From: Ch67 sp964491665 | GTDB taxonomy: Bacteria; Pseudomonadota; Gammaproteobacteria; Pseudomonadales; Ketobacteraceae | Direction of reading: 5' to 3' | NCBI GenBank assembly: GCA_964491665.1 | Contig: CAZBII010000002.1 | Location: forward strand, 1-64,000 | DNA: 64,000 nucleotides | Part shown: in pieces, positions 1 to 8,755 of the stretch | Layout: each line of letters starts with the position of its first letter | Position numbering within the stretch: the stretch's first letter is position 1 | Notes under the pieces: generated by a model | Told to the model about the DNA's origin: nothing | The model's database searches: none | The model's input: only the letters and a program-made list of their open reading frames with translations | Made by a program: the position numbers and the translations under genes

Positions 1-1404
1 CGACACGCGCCAGCGCACCCAGTCCATGTCGAAGCCGGCCTCTGCCGCGGCAAAGAACGCGCTGATGTCGGTTTCGTCGCCGTAGAATGGCGCCGGATCT
101 TCGGTGCCGACGGCGTAGTACAGACTGGTGCTCAGGTTGAGTCGGCCGATGTGGCCGTCGCCGCTGTACCCCAGATAGGTGACGTCATATTCGCGCGGCC
201 GTTCTTCGCCGAACGACGCCGGCCGCACGATGAAATCGTTGTTGTCGTAGCGGACGTCGGTTTCGCGGTTGCGGTTGTACAGCACGGTGAACTGCGAGGT
301 GAATCCCGGCACGCCCAGGTCCTGCCAGAACAGGTTGGCGACGTAGATATCGTCGTCGCGCAGATCCTCGCCGGCATCGTTCAGGCCGCTGTTGGTGTCC
401 TTTTCCATGCGGCGGAACCAGGCCAGGTTGTACTGGAACACGTTGTTCTCGCGGTTGCCGAACAGGCGCACGCCGAACGGGCTGTCGTTGAACAGGAAGC
501 CGCGAAAATCCGCAGTGAACGGCTGCACGCCGACGCGGATGCTGTCGAAATCGTAGCGGGTGCTCACGTTGCGCAAATGCACGTCGGCAAACGCCGCCTG
601 AATGCCGACGTGATCGTCGGTGCGGGTGTCGCCTTCGTCCGGATCGGCGTTCACGCCCTGGATTTCATCCAGCTCGGCGCGGTTGTAATTGATCGCCGGC
701 GTGAAACGGAATTCATAATCCGGTGGCCGGAAGGTGGTGTCGCCCTTGTAGTAGACCAGTTCCGCCAGAATGGTTTGCGAGAAGATGGTCTGGTCGCTGG
801 AGCCGAAAATGTCGGTGGCACCGGCGCTGCCGGAACTGGACGCGCCCACCGGCGTGACGGAACGGCGCGGTTCCAGCACGGTGTCGGAAATGATGGTCGC
901 AGCGAAGAACCAGTCGTCGTGCAGCGGCTTGTCGCCTTTCAGGATGTTGCGGTTGTACGGATCGAGCAGATTATCCTTGTAGCCGAGCGAGTCGACGATG
1001 CGCCAGCGATCCGGCACCGGCGTGGCATCCTTGTACTGCGACAGCTGCGGACGCGGCACCGGCGAAATCTTGCGTTTCACCGCGCGCGCGGCGGCGGCAG
1101 CACCGGGCAGATCCGGCGTCACCAGCGGCGCGATCACTGTGGCGGAACCGGTGGGCGCGGAACCAGTGGGAGTGGAACCGGCCGGCGCGCTGGCATCAGC
1201 CGGGGTCTGGCGCAGCGCGGCGCACTCCACGTCCGCCAGCCGCTGTTCAAACTGGCGACCGGCACGCCGGCGCTGCTTGAAACTTTCCACGCGCTTGACG
1301 CATTCCTCGTACGTTTCCGCCTTCGCCACCGGCACCACGCTGTACAGCGGCAGCACGAAGGTGGACGCCAGCAGCAGGGGCAATTTCCGTTTGATCCGTT
1401 TCAT
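1..1404 (-). CDS. Outer-membrane beta-barrel-like protein (C-terminus beyond window edge)
   Basis: The frame is open from the ATG at 1404 to the left edge, so at least 468 codons are present and the C-terminus is missing. The start at 1404 has AGGG six bases upstream; an ATG at 1410 is in frame but has no room for a ribosome site. Residues 1-30 form a basic then hydrophobic signal peptide ending VAKA. A short Cys-containing, Arg-rich segment and a Ser/Pro/Thr linker follow. The rest is rich in alternating aromatic/polar strands (VYYKGDTTFRPPDYEF, FRFTPAINYNR) typical of a porin-like barrel. It follows the GlcG-domain lipoprotein gene by 9 bases and is the last visible gene of the redox operon. 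A role as outer-membrane partner of the multiheme cytochrome is inference. I do not recognise a named family. Confidence 0.7.
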   Translation of the reverse strand, partial: MKRIKRKLPLLLASTFVLPLYSVVPVAKAETYEECVKRVESFKQRRRAGRQFEQRLADVECAALRQTPADASAPAGSTPTGSAPTGSATVIAPLVTPDLPGAAAAARAVKRKISPVPRPQLSQYKDATPVPDRWRIVDSLGYKDNLLDPYNRNILKGDKPLHDDWFFAATIISDTVLEPRRSVTPVGASSSGSAGATDIFGSSDQTIFSQTILAELVYYKGDTTFRPPDYEFRFTPAINYNRAELDEIQGVNADPDEGDTRTDDHVGIQAAFADVHLRNVSTRYDFDSIRVGVQPFTADFRGFLFNDSPFGVRLFGNRENNVFQYNLAWFRRMEKDTNSGLNDAGEDLRDDDIYVANLFWQDLGVPGFTSQFTVLYNRNRETDVRYDNNDFIVRPASFGEERPREYDVTYLGYSGDGHIGRLNLSTSLYYAVGTEDPAPFYGDETDISAFFAAAEAGFDMDWVRWRVS

Positions 1405-1413
1405 CGTCATCCC

Positions 1414-3384
1414 TCACTTGCCGGCGCAGACATTCTGCGCGTCGCTGTTGATGAACGGCGCCTGCGGACACTGCACATAGCGCAGGCGCGTGCCCTGTGG
1501 TGTCAGCTGGTCGGCGCGGCGGCTTTTCGGTGCGTTGCCCACACCGACACCGGCTTCATGCAGACCGAGAAACGCAATCATGTCGTCCTGATCCACGCCG
1601 TCGCCGGATACGCCAATCGCACCCACCAAAGTGTCACCCCGATAGATGGGCACACTGCCGGGAAAAATCTGCAACCCGTTCGCGCCCAGTGCGTTGCCCA
1701 GCGCCACATCGGCACCGCCCAGCGTCGCCTTGCCGGCGCAACCGTTCGCCACGTCGCTGCCCGTCAGGCCGGCGGCAAATGCGACATGCTGGATGATGCC
1801 GTTGTACACCAGATCCAGCTGGAAACCGGTGGAAAATGCCGACGCCTGGCCGGCGGGTTTGCCCAGCGGTCCGTGATCGTTGCCGTTAATACCGTCGGGG
1901 AAAAACGGGCGCGCCAGATTGCCGATGGAACGATTGCCAAAGGCAGAATCCGTGTTCGCCAGCAGACCGGGCAAACCGAGAAAATTGCGCGTGTCGGTCA
2001 CGTAATCGTTCAGCGTCACCGTGCTGCCCGCCGACAGATCCGGATTCAGGTAGGTTGCGTCCGGCACCGCCGCCACCAGCGCCGCCGTCTGATCGCTGGA
2101 AAAAAACGCCGCCGTGCGCGCCTTCTGCAGCGACACATCGGTGCCGAACACCGGCGCATCGCGCGTGCGCAACACACCCAGCACCACACCGTTGCTGTCC
2201 ACCACCGATACGGTGACGCGGGCCTGACTGCCCAGCGGCTGGCGGATCTGCGCACGGGCACGATTCGCCACGCTCACCGCGCTGCGCAGAATGGCGGTGA
2301 CTTCATTGGTGGTGAGTGCGCTGGCGCCGTCGGTGCCGGCGGTGGGCGCAAAGCGCGGCGCATCCGCACCGTTCACCAGCACAAACGCATCCAGATCGGC
2401 AAAACTGCCGGCGTCAGCGCGAATGCCGGACGCTGCCTGCCCAAACGCCGTTCCCGCCACAATCGCACCGGCGTTGTAACCGGGCACGGCCGCCAGCGCT
2501 CCCACGCCACCACCGAACGAAACAAACGCAGGCGCAGAATCGGGATTCGACGCCAGATCGCCCGCGTCGATATCGCTGAAGCGCAGCGTCTTGCCGTCGG
2601 CCGTGATGCGGTTGGCACGACGATCCGCCGGCGCAGCAAAACCAAACGCGGCGGCATAGGCGATCAACTCATCCAGATTGCGATCCGTATCGAGAATATT
2701 GGCATCCACGGAATATTCGCCGTCAGCAATCACGCCCACACCACCCACCACAGTGCCGTCCTTGTACAGGGGAAAGCCGCCGGGATCGGCCGACAAACCC
2801 AGCGGCGACTGCTTGGGACCGAAGCTACCGTCGGTCAGTGTGGTGGTGAGATCGCTGCATGCCAGCTGGCTGAACTGCACGCCGAACAGCGGGCCGGCCG
2901 GCTGGAAGTCCTCACCGGGATTGAAATGATCCTGCACGATCTGGCTGGCCGTGCGGGTGCTGAATGCATTGCCTTCGCTGGACAGATACGCGCCTGTTAC
3001 CGCTTTCGCAATCGCCGCCAGCGTATCCGCCGCGCCGGGCAGCACAATGCCTTCCAGACCGCCGCTGGTGCCCGTGTTCGTCGTCAATGTGACACCGGCA
3101 GGATTGGCGCCGGTCATGCGATACACCGCCAGCACATTGCCGACGCGATCGCTCACCGCAAAGGTGGCCGCCACTCCGCGCGCCTGCGCTTCGCTGATGC
3201 CCTGCGCCAGCACGCGTTCCACCTCCGCCACCGTCAGAAAGCTGGACGCACTGGCGCAATGGCCGTCACAGCCGGGTGACGCCGCCGCATCCGGCGTGTC
3301 CTGGCGCGAGCCACCGCCGCAACCGTCCAGCAGAAAGACCCCCAGCAGTGTCATCAAAAGCGTTTTGTGCATATCCGGTTTCAT
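1414..3384 (-). CDS. Lipoprotein with two GlcG/HbpS-like (DUF336) domains
   Basis: A 656-residue protein. I chose the ATG at 3384 over an upstream in-frame start (3432) because the protein then begins with a classical lipoprotein signal (MHKTLLMTLLGVFLLDGC) and has GGGA eleven bases before it. Two GlcG/HbpS-like domains are visible, about residues 40-150 (FLTVAEVERVLAQGISEAQ) and about 345-450 (LTTNEVTAILRSAVSVANR), each followed by glycine-rich segments. GlcG/HbpS domains bind or sense haem in some family members; many are uncharacterised. Its place between a decaheme cytochrome gene and an outer-membrane barrel gene suggests an outer-membrane-anchored haem or cofactor protein in the same electron pathway, which is inference. 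Confidence 0.8.
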   Translation of the reverse strand: MKPDMHKTLLMTLLGVFLLDGCGGGSRQDTPDAAASPGCDGHCASASSFLTVAEVERVLAQGISEAQARGVAATFAVSDRVGNVLAVYRMTGANPAGVTLTTNTGTSGGLEGIVLPGAADTLAAIAKAVTGAYLSSEGNAFSTRTASQIVQDHFNPGEDFQPAGPLFGVQFSQLACSDLTTTLTDGSFGPKQSPLGLSADPGGFPLYKDGTVVGGVGVIADGEYSVDANILDTDRNLDELIAYAAAFGFAAPADRRANRITADGKTLRFSDIDAGDLASNPDSAPAFVSFGGGVGALAAVPGYNAGAIVAGTAFGQAASGIRADAGSFADLDAFVLVNGADAPRFAPTAGTDGASALTTNEVTAILRSAVSVANRARAQIRQPLGSQARVTVSVVDSNGVVLGVLRTRDAPVFGTDVSLQKARTAAFFSSDQTAALVAAVPDATYLNPDLSAGSTVTLNDYVTDTRNFLGLPGLLANTDSAFGNRSIGNLARPFFPDGINGNDHGPLGKPAGQASAFSTGFQLDLVYNGIIQHVAFAAGLTGSDVANGCAGKATLGGADVALGNALGANGLQIFPGSVPIYRGDTLVGAIGVSGDGVDQDDMIAFLGLHEAGVGVGNAPKSRRADQLTPQGTRLRYVQCPQAPFINSDAQNVCAGK

Positions 3385-3451
3385 CGTGATTTCCCGATTC
3401 GCTGAAGCGCAAACCTGCGCAACCAATCCCACTGCCTCCGCGCATTCCCTG

Positions 3452-5146
3452 CTATTTTTCCTGACTCGGATGTTCCTGATCCTGATCGCGTTTCACTGCA
3501 TGTTCCGCCTGATGGTAGCCGTGACATCCCACACAGCCGGACGACACCATCATGTTGCTGCCCTCGCCGCCGTGACACTGCTGGCAGCCTTTCAGATCCG
3601 GCAGCAGCACGTCGGTGGGTTTTTCCGATGTGGCGGCCTTGTGACATTCTCCGCATTCAATCTGCCGATGGCCGCCATGATCGAAGCGCGACTTCGGCAG
3701 CCACTGCTCGGTGATTTTCACCGGCAGCACGGTCCAGCGCGCGGCGTCTTTTTTGTCTGTATGTACGGTGACTTCGTGGCAACTGTGGCACGCGCTTTCT
3801 TCCATCAGCGTGGTGGCGGCTTCCAGCGCACGCTCGTCGGCCCAGGCTTTCATAGCGGCGTAAAACGATTTCGGCGGCTTGCCCGGACGCTGCGCCGGAC
3901 GGCTCAGTTCATGCACCGATTCCACCGGCCCGCCCTGAATCGCATACAGGCGCGCGTAATATTCTTCCAGCGCGCGCAGCACCACTTCAGGCTGACCGTG
4001 TGGCACCTGCCGCTCCGGATCGGTCGCTTCAAACGCCAGCGAGTGACAGCTGGCGCAATGTTTTTCCATCTGGATCGGCTGCATCAGCCGGCCATTCTGC
4101 TGCGGCTGGTGACAGTCGGCGCACATCATCACTGTGCTACCATCCGGTCCGTCGATGCCCTCGGGATTCAAATGCTGGGCGTGGGAGAATTTCAGGTTGG
4201 ACACTTCCACCAGTTTGGGATCGTCCTGCGGGATGCGCACGGTTTTCCACTCCGCACCGCTCTGCTGCAACAGGCTGAGGCGGAACGGCGGATGCGAGGC
4301 AAAATCGCTGACGTTCTGCAGCGTGGATTTATCCGGCCAGTGCTGGCTGATGTCGCCGTGACAGTCGACACACAGCGCTTCATCCATGCGCACCAGATTC
4401 TGCGGCTCGTTGTGCTCGCGGTGACAGCCGGCACAATCCAGATCGGCAAACGACGGCGATTTTTCCGGCTGGGCAACATGATCAGGCAGCGTGTGACAAT
4501 TCTTGCAGGCCGCATCTTCCACCTGCACAAATGGCTTCTGGTGGCAGGCACCGCAGTCATCAATCAAACCGGGAATGCGATGCGCCGTGTGCAGCGGACC
4601 ACTGCTCCAGGCATTGTCGGTCACCGGCCAGTGGACGGGGCGTTCCTTGTGCTCGCCGGGCCACAGACTCCACGCCAGCGGCAACGCCAGCCCGGTCACC
4701 AGCACGATCAGCATGAACAGCCAGGCCCAGCCGCGGCGACCCCAGCCCGCTTCCCGCAAACTCATGGCGCCCGGTTCGAATTCCAGCTGGTCGTCCGCCT
4801 GCACGTTGCCTTCGGTGGTCTGCGACAGCGCCAGGTCGAAACCGACCGGCGCGGCGATCACGGTGAAAGCATGAGGACCAATGCGGAACACATCACCCTG
4901 CGCCAGCAATGCACTGCGCTGGGATTTTTCATTGATCAACAGCGCGGCGCCACCGTCGGCGCGGATTTGCGGCCGGCCGTCGCGCCGCAATGACAGCACC
5001 GCATGGTGGACCAGCACGCCGCTGCCCTCAATATGCAGCACACTGTCACTGGCACTGCCAATGCTGATTTCATCGCTGACATATTCCGCGTCGCGGTATT
5101 CCAGCGTGTCCTTTTGCGCGGCGATGGTTCTGACAAGGCACTTCAT
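3452..5146 (-). CDS. FHA-TM-decaheme cytochrome c fusion protein
   Basis: A 564-residue protein in three parts. Residues 1 to about 105 resemble an FHA fold (ISIGSASDSVLHI ... VLVHHAVLSL ... GDVFRIG), but the usual GR arginine and the SxxH serine are replaced, so phosphothreonine binding may be lost. One transmembrane helix lies at about 139-161. The C-terminal part, from about 200 to 550, has ten CXXCH haem c motifs (CGACH, CKNCH, CAGCH, CVDCH, CADCH, CASCH, CHSCH, CGECH, CQQCH, CVGCH) with extra histidines for axial ligation. The topology fits a cytoplasmic FHA domain and periplasmic haems. It starts 4 bases after the membrane cytochrome-like gene ends. It could pass electrons from the inner membrane to periplasmic or outer-membrane acceptors. 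Confidence 0.88.
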   Translation of the reverse strand: MKCLVRTIAAQKDTLEYRDAEYVSDEISIGSASDSVLHIEGSGVLVHHAVLSLRRDGRPQIRADGGAALLINEKSQRSALLAQGDVFRIGPHAFTVIAAPVGFDLALSQTTEGNVQADDQLEFEPGAMSLREAGWGRRGWAWLFMLIVLVTGLALPLAWSLWPGEHKERPVHWPVTDNAWSSGPLHTAHRIPGLIDDCGACHQKPFVQVEDAACKNCHTLPDHVAQPEKSPSFADLDCAGCHREHNEPQNLVRMDEALCVDCHGDISQHWPDKSTLQNVSDFASHPPFRLSLLQQSGAEWKTVRIPQDDPKLVEVSNLKFSHAQHLNPEGIDGPDGSTVMMCADCHQPQQNGRLMQPIQMEKHCASCHSLAFEATDPERQVPHGQPEVVLRALEEYYARLYAIQGGPVESVHELSRPAQRPGKPPKSFYAAMKAWADERALEAATTLMEESACHSCHEVTVHTDKKDAARWTVLPVKITEQWLPKSRFDHGGHRQIECGECHKAATSEKPTDVLLPDLKGCQQCHGGEGSNMMVSSGCVGCHGYHQAEHAVKRDQDQEHPSQEK

Positions 5147-5150
5147 GGCA

Positions 5151-6062
5151 TCACCAGTAGTAGAAAACGCTGAAAATATGCAGCGCCAGCGCGATCAGCA
5201 GCGCCAGCGACAACGGCACGTGCACCAGCAGCCACAACTGCAGCCAGCCCTGCATGCGCACATCGGCGCGCACCTGCTGCAACAGGGTCTTGCGGCGCGC
5301 AAACAGCCACAGCAATTCCTGCAGCAGCACCGCTTCCTTGCCACCGGGGCTGCGCGCCAGCCGCTCCGCCAGCACGCGAATCACCCGCGTCTGGTTGCGA
5401 TTGGGTACCACGCGCTGCGCGGTGGAACTGTCCTTGCTGCCGCGCACTTCCACGGTGGAGCGATCCAGTCCACTCAATTGCTGCAGCAGGCTGCCGCCCA
5501 GCACAGTGCGATTCAACGCGCTCTGCACAAAAGCACCGACATCGGGATGAACATCCTGCGCCAGACGCAGGCTCTGCCGATCCAGTTCGATCACCGCCTG
5601 CAGCAGATCCTCGCGGCTGCGGTTGTCGCGATTGCGCGCCATGCGCGCCGGCACAAACAGATACAGCCACACCCCCAGCAGGCCGCTGATGATCACCACC
5701 GCCATCAAGCCATAGGCCAGCGTGTGGAGGTTCCAGCCGAACTGGAAAGCCGTGTGCAGCGTCGCAATCCACAGCAGCACCGTGCCCAGATACACATGCG
5801 CCGACACCCAGCCCTGCACCGTGCCCAGCGCCTGCGCATACTGGCGCTTGCGCACGCCCAGCCACAGCAGCCACACAATCAGCAGCGCGCTCACCGTGCC
5901 CAGCGTGTAGCCCTGCCAGGTGCCGCCGTTGGCGGGCTGGTCATAATTGGGAAACAGATACAGAATCCACGCCGCCACGCCCAATCCCAGCGCCCACCAG
6001 GCATAACGAAAATTGCGGAATGCAAGGATCGTCTGATGGAAAACTTTCGGTGCCACGCGCAT
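5151..6062 (-). CDS. Polytopic membrane protein, b-type cytochrome-like
   Basis: A 303-residue inner-membrane protein with about five hydrophobic helices: residues ~15-38, 52-72, a long pair ~85-140, and a C-terminal helix ending FSVFYYW. Histidines lie inside or beside helices three, four and five (SAHVYLG, IATLHTAF, LLVHVPLSL, LALHIFSV), as expected for haem b ligands in ferric-reductase or NrfD/DsbD-like cytochromes. A soluble stretch of roughly 110 residues sits before the last helix. The ATG at 6062 overlaps the upstream stop codon (TGATG) and has a strong AAGGGAGG site 7 bases before it, which rules out the longer open frame. Its position between the cytoplasmic FAD/FeS protein and the decaheme cytochrome fits a membrane electron carrier, but the family is not certain. 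Confidence 0.75.
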   Translation of the reverse strand: MRVAPKVFHQTILAFRNFRYAWWALGLGVAAWILYLFPNYDQPANGGTWQGYTLGTVSALLIVWLLWLGVRKRQYAQALGTVQGWVSAHVYLGTVLLWIATLHTAFQFGWNLHTLAYGLMAVVIISGLLGVWLYLFVPARMARNRDNRSREDLLQAVIELDRQSLRLAQDVHPDVGAFVQSALNRTVLGGSLLQQLSGLDRSTVEVRGSKDSSTAQRVVPNRNQTRVIRVLAERLARSPGGKEAVLLQELLWLFARRKTLLQQVRADVRMQGWLQLWLLVHVPLSLALLIALALHIFSVFYYW

Positions 6063-8506
6063 CAGACGCCTCCCTTCTGCCGCGACATCAGATCGGCAAA
6101 GCGCTGCGGTTCCAGCCGTACCGCCGCGCCGGTGGGGCAGGCCCGCACACAGGCCGGCCCCTGCTTCAGATCCTTGCAGGCATCGCACTTCACGGCTTTT
6201 TTCAGCGCGGCTTCTTTTAGAGTGGATGGGTCATCGCAGTGACTGCTGTCGTGATGCTGGCCGGGACCGTCGCCCGCGCCAAACAGCAGCCAGCTGAACA
6301 GACCTGGTTTCTTCGGCGCCGGATACGCCATCTTGATCACGCCATAGGGACAGTTGCGCACACAGTTCTCGCAACCGATGCAGGTATTGTCGATATAAAC
6401 CTCGCCGCTGGGCGCACGATGAATCGCATCCGGCGGACACTCCTTCATGCAGTGCGGCTTCTCGCAGTGACGGCAGGCAATCGGCACATGCACCGACGCA
6501 AACGACGCGCCCGCCGCCCGATCCAGCCGCGACACGCCGCCGTGGGTTTCGGCGCAGGCCACCTCACAGTTGTCGCAGCCCACACACAGGTCCTCGTGAA
6601 TCACCAGCACATCGGTGGATTCCCCCAGCCCCTGCTCCATCAGGAACGACATCACCTGGCCGCCATCCGGATCGGCTTCCACGCTGACATCCTGCACCAG
6701 CCGCACTTTCGCCCGTTCCTGGATCGTGTTCACCAGAGCGGGCGCCAGTGCAATCAGCGCACGAAAACTGTCGCGGTGAATCGCCACCGCCTCGGTGAAA
6801 ACCGCTGCCTGCGCCGATGCCATCCGCACCGGATTGCCCATCAGCGCCGCCTCGCCCACATACTGCCCGGACGGCACCTGCGCAAACACCAGATCGCGGC
6901 CATCACTGGTGCGCGACAGGATCACCGAACCGCTGCGGATCAGGAACATGTGCTCGCCGCTGTCGCCTTCATTAAACAGGAACTGGCCGCGCTCGAAGGT
7001 CTTGAATTCACACCTGCGCGCGATCGGCGCCAGCTGTTCGAAGGTGGCATCCGGCGCGAAGTTGGCCTGCAGCGAGCGCATGATGAATACCTCATCCAGC
7101 CCGCGCCGCACGCTTTCATTCGAGTTGAGCAGTTTCACCATGGTGCGGCGCGGCGTTTCCACCAGCACGCAATCCTTGCCGGCATAGGCGGACGTGTTGC
7201 GGCGCTGACCCGACAGCAAACTCACCTCTCCGAAGAACTGGCCGCTGCCCAGCGTGCGTTGCTGCGTGCCGGCGTCATCGATATCCACCTGCACTTCGCC
7301 ATCGACAATGGTGTAAAAGCTGTTGGTGTAATCACCGCGTTTGAACAGCGCATCGCCCGGCTTCAGATTGCGGCCCAGCGCAATCACCTTGCTGTCCAGC
7401 ATCAGTTCGCGGAACTGCAGCGCCGTCAGTTCGCGGAACATGGGAATGCGCGCGCGGAACAGATCCAGCGTTTCATCCACGTCCAGCCCGAACGGCAGCA
7501 CCGCCAGCCGCTGTTCCAGCAGCGGATGATCCGCCGGCTTTACCGGATTGCCGAGGATGTGCTCGACGACTTCATAACCCTGGTTCATCGCCTGCTTGAT
7601 CAGCGGGCACCCGGCCAGCGCGCCCACCACATACAGGCCCGGCACGTTGCTTTCATACTGTGCCGACAGTTCCGGCACTGCATTGGGATTGTCATTGGGA
7701 AAACGGATGCCGCAGGACTCGACGAAATCCCGCGGCGGGATGGCACCCAGCCGCGCGATGATGCGGTGACAGGGAATGGCGGCTTCGCCGTCGCGGGTCT
7801 TGATGGTGAAAAGATAGGGTTTGGACTGGTCTGGGGTCGCGTCGATCTTCAGGGGCGCACTGCTGTAATAGCAGCGCACCTTGCCGCGCTCGATGGCATC
7901 CAGCACCAGCGCCAGGTTACCTTCCTTGGCGCGGGCAAATTCGTCGCGCCGGTTGATCAGGTACACCGTGTTCTGCGCCGACAGCGACACCGCGTTCTCG
8001 ATCGCCGCGTCACCGGCGCCCACCACCACGATGGTTTCGCCTTTCAGCGCTGACGCATCCGGCAGGGTGTACTGCACGCAGTCCGGCCCTTCACCCGCCA
8101 CACCCAGCGCGCGCGGATTACCCTGCAGGCCGATGCCCAGCACCACGTTCTGCGCCGCAACGGTGTCGCCATTTTTCAGTTTGAGAGTGAATGCACCTTT
8201 ATTGCCCGTGATGGCTTTGACTTCCGCACCATAACGGACATTGACCTTCAGTGACTGCACGCCGGCGTCCCAGTTGCCCAGCACCTGCTCCCGCGTGCCC
8301 ACGTCGAATTTCAGATCGGAACGCAGCGGCAGCACGCCCGGCTCGGCCATGACATGCTTGCCTTTCTGGTAATCCTGGATGGTTTTGGCGATGGCGGGCG
8401 ACGCTTCCAGCAATACATACTGCAAGCCCTGCGCAGCCGCACGCGCGGCAGCACTCAATCCCGCCGGCCCGGCACCGACGATAGCGATTTGCAACAAATC
8501 TGTCAT
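6062..8506 (-). CDS. FAD/NAD(P) oxidoreductase with two cNMP-binding domains and a 4x[4Fe-4S] ferredoxin domain
   Basis: An 814-residue modular protein. Residues 1 to ~330 are a thioredoxin-reductase-like flavoprotein, with an FAD motif GAGPAGLSAA near the N-terminus and an NAD(P) motif VVGAGDAAIENA. Two cyclic-nucleotide-binding domains follow at about 370-480 (FFGEVSLL ... RRNTS) and 490-610 (VGEAALMG ... VRMAS). The C-terminal part, ~635-800, has four cysteine clusters (CVGCDNCEVAC, CRHCEKPHCMKEC, CIGCENCVRNC, CDACKD...CVRAC) like the electron-transfer subunit of DMSO-reductase-type enzymes. It is the first gene of the minus-strand operon. Start choice: the ATG at 8506 begins right at the flavin fold (MTDLLQIAIVGAG); a GTG at 8563 has a better AGGGAG site but adds residues unlike the family. 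It probably oxidises NAD(P)H and feeds electrons to the membrane partner. Confidence 0.88.
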   Translation of the reverse strand: MTDLLQIAIVGAGPAGLSAAARAAAQGLQYVLLEASPAIAKTIQDYQKGKHVMAEPGVLPLRSDLKFDVGTREQVLGNWDAGVQSLKVNVRYGAEVKAITGNKGAFTLKLKNGDTVAAQNVVLGIGLQGNPRALGVAGEGPDCVQYTLPDASALKGETIVVVGAGDAAIENAVSLSAQNTVYLINRRDEFARAKEGNLALVLDAIERGKVRCYYSSAPLKIDATPDQSKPYLFTIKTRDGEAAIPCHRIIARLGAIPPRDFVESCGIRFPNDNPNAVPELSAQYESNVPGLYVVGALAGCPLIKQAMNQGYEVVEHILGNPVKPADHPLLEQRLAVLPFGLDVDETLDLFRARIPMFRELTALQFRELMLDSKVIALGRNLKPGDALFKRGDYTNSFYTIVDGEVQVDIDDAGTQQRTLGSGQFFGEVSLLSGQRRNTSAYAGKDCVLVETPRRTMVKLLNSNESVRRGLDEVFIMRSLQANFAPDATFEQLAPIARRCEFKTFERGQFLFNEGDSGEHMFLIRSGSVILSRTSDGRDLVFAQVPSGQYVGEAALMGNPVRMASAQAAVFTEAVAIHRDSFRALIALAPALVNTIQERAKVRLVQDVSVEADPDGGQVMSFLMEQGLGESTDVLVIHEDLCVGCDNCEVACAETHGGVSRLDRAAGASFASVHVPIACRHCEKPHCMKECPPDAIHRAPSGEVYIDNTCIGCENCVRNCPYGVIKMAYPAPKKPGLFSWLLFGAGDGPGQHHDSSHCDDPSTLKEAALKKAVKCDACKDLKQGPACVRACPTGAAVRLEPQRFADLMSRQKGGV

Positions 8507-8755
8507 ATGACAGAAGACCCCAAGAATTCTTCTTTTTCCCGCGCCTACATCCCCGAAATGCACATGACGCGGCTCCCTCTCAGCCCGGAAAGTATGCGTT
8601 AGCTTTTCCGGTTAGGCAAAAAAATTTCGCGACCGCCGGTCGCTGCCAGCTTCCTCCAAATACACGCGACGGATCGATTACAGCGACGCCTGCCCGTGCT
8701 AGCCTTGGCAGCATCATTGCGCTGCATTTTTCCTGCCTTGAAGAGGAAGCCGATC
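8507..8755. promoter_or_regulatory. Divergent control region between the redox operon and modABC
   Basis: This 249-base gap must hold promoters for both directions. Visible structures are a perfect 10-base palindrome AAGAATTCTT (8522-8531) just upstream of the minus-strand start, an inverted repeat CCGGAAA/TTTCCGG (8585-8591 and 8605-8611), and a 6-base-stem hairpin GCGACC/GGTCGC (8629-8643). On the minus strand that hairpin is followed by GAAATTTTTTT. No convincing -35/-10 pair, FNR box or ModE site was found by eye. Confidence 0.35.

Noticed and set aside
151..3279. A very long plus-strand open frame of over 1000 codons opposite the left-hand operon.
   Set aside because: It lies antisense to genes with signal peptides and recognisable domains, has a His/Arg/Gln-rich composition typical of GC-rich antisense frames, and matches no family.
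8629..8643. Possible molybdenum-cofactor riboswitch upstream of modA.
   Set aside because: Only a small 6-base stem is visible; the conserved loops of the Moco RNA motif are not present, and the T-run points to the other strand.
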